Part shown: in pieces, positions 63,616 to 64,000 of the stretch
How the letters are laid out: each line of letters opens with the position of its first letter
Position numbering within the stretch: position 1 is the stretch's first letter
From: Agriotes lineatus
Taxonomy: Eukaryota > Arthropoda > Insecta > Coleoptera > Elateridae
DNA: 64,000 nt
Reading direction: 5' to 3'
Assembly: GCA_940337035.1 (NCBI GenBank)
Contig: CALNHX010007537.1
Span: 1-64,000 of the forward strand
Notes under the pieces: model-generated
Seen by the model: only the letters and a program-made list of their open reading frames with translations
The model's database searches: none
Told to the model about the DNA's origin: nothing
Translations under genes and position numbers: made by a program

Positions 63616-64000
63616 TACAGGATGGGCCATTTTAATCGACGCATCCGGATATCTCCGTTGGTAAGCCGAATAAAAAAAAATGTGCAGACAAAAGTTATTC
63701 AGAACGATGAGGGTAATTTGACTGTACTAAGAACTTTGACCTTGGCGTCAACTTTCAAGGTCATTTGAAGGTCAAAATAATTTTTTTATGGGAACCCCTA
63801 TTTTTGACGCCGGATTCGGAAAGAGCGGACAATTTTATGTCCAAAATACTAGTTTATAACTCGTTGGAGTCACCTTGAAAAGGTCAAATTAAGGTTAAAT
63901 GTTTAAAATTCGTCCAGAAGCAAATTCCCTTATATGCGCGAATTTTAATTTTGAATTAAAATACTATTATTGCAAATAGTAAGATCTTTTATTTAAAAAA
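63616..64000 (+). mobile_element. Left end of a mariner-like element, runs off the window
   Basis: TACAGGATGGGCCATTTTAA at 63616, preceded by TA, has the style of mariner-like TIRs. Long A/T-rich terminal sequence with GGTCAAAGTT- and AAGGTCAA-type dyads follows. The other end lies outside the window. Confidence 0.55.

Overview
This looks like insect nuclear DNA from a large, repeat-dominated genome. It is AT-rich, has no operons, and is packed with insect-type transposons: mariner-like, hAT, piggyBac, several LINE lineages, a Ty3/gypsy element and tRNA-derived SINEs. A beetle would fit, but the sequence alone does not fix the order. I support only one probable host gene fragment, the large 3'-terminal exon at 47500-51012 on the minus strand. 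Almost all other recognisable sequence is mobile DNA at different stages of decay. No function was assigned by database search; all homology statements are family recognition by eye.

Layout, left to right. 0.9-3.4 kb: a tRNA-like SINE head, short tandem arrays, and a promoter-like block with two heat-shock-element arrays and a TATA box but no gene behind it. 3.4-8.5 kb: a broken mariner-like element, two hAT-type MITEs with exact 8-bp target duplications, other MITEs and a 700-bp foldback. 8.5-16.3 kb: a nest in which a LINE holds a foldback, a second LINE in reverse, and a giant inverted-repeat element; the last contains a MITE with a 9-bp target duplication, which contains a hAT element, which contains a dead mariner. 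16.9-25.8 kb: an internally deleted mariner derivative, a second copy of a two-module foldback, a Tc1/mariner element with an intron-split transposase and a LINE inserted in it, a second hAT copy, and mariner and LINE remnants. 25.8-36 kb: mostly unassigned sequence with LINE debris, SINEs and minisatellites.

36.8-46.3 kb holds a young, apparently intact Ty3/gypsy retrotransposon on the minus strand. Its two 1434-bp LTRs differ at two positions by eye, its gag and pol are full length and joined by a canonical -1 frameshift site, and it is flanked by a 4-bp duplication. It landed inside an older LTR-like repeat (35983-36791 plus 46264-46852), whose relative lies at 58954-60546.

47.5-51.0 kb is the host exon: a basic, low-complexity protein end with three 43-45-residue tandem repeats and two copies of a roughly 60-residue domain I do not recognise by name. 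51.2-58.6 kb contains mariner pieces split by the third copy of the two-module foldback, a nearly full-length but frameshifted APE-type LINE, and the C-terminal part of a piggyBac transposase. 61.5-63.4 kb is a decayed R1/jockey-like LINE (DUF4780-type ORF1, start of ORF2) interrupted by a SINE with a 12-bp target duplication. A further inverted-repeat transposon end begins at 63616 and runs out of the window.

The strongest leads are the duplicated unknown domain in the host exon, the recurrent two-module foldback element, the gag-pol slip site that also creates a basic nuclear-localisation-like motif, and the orphan heat-shock-type promoter.
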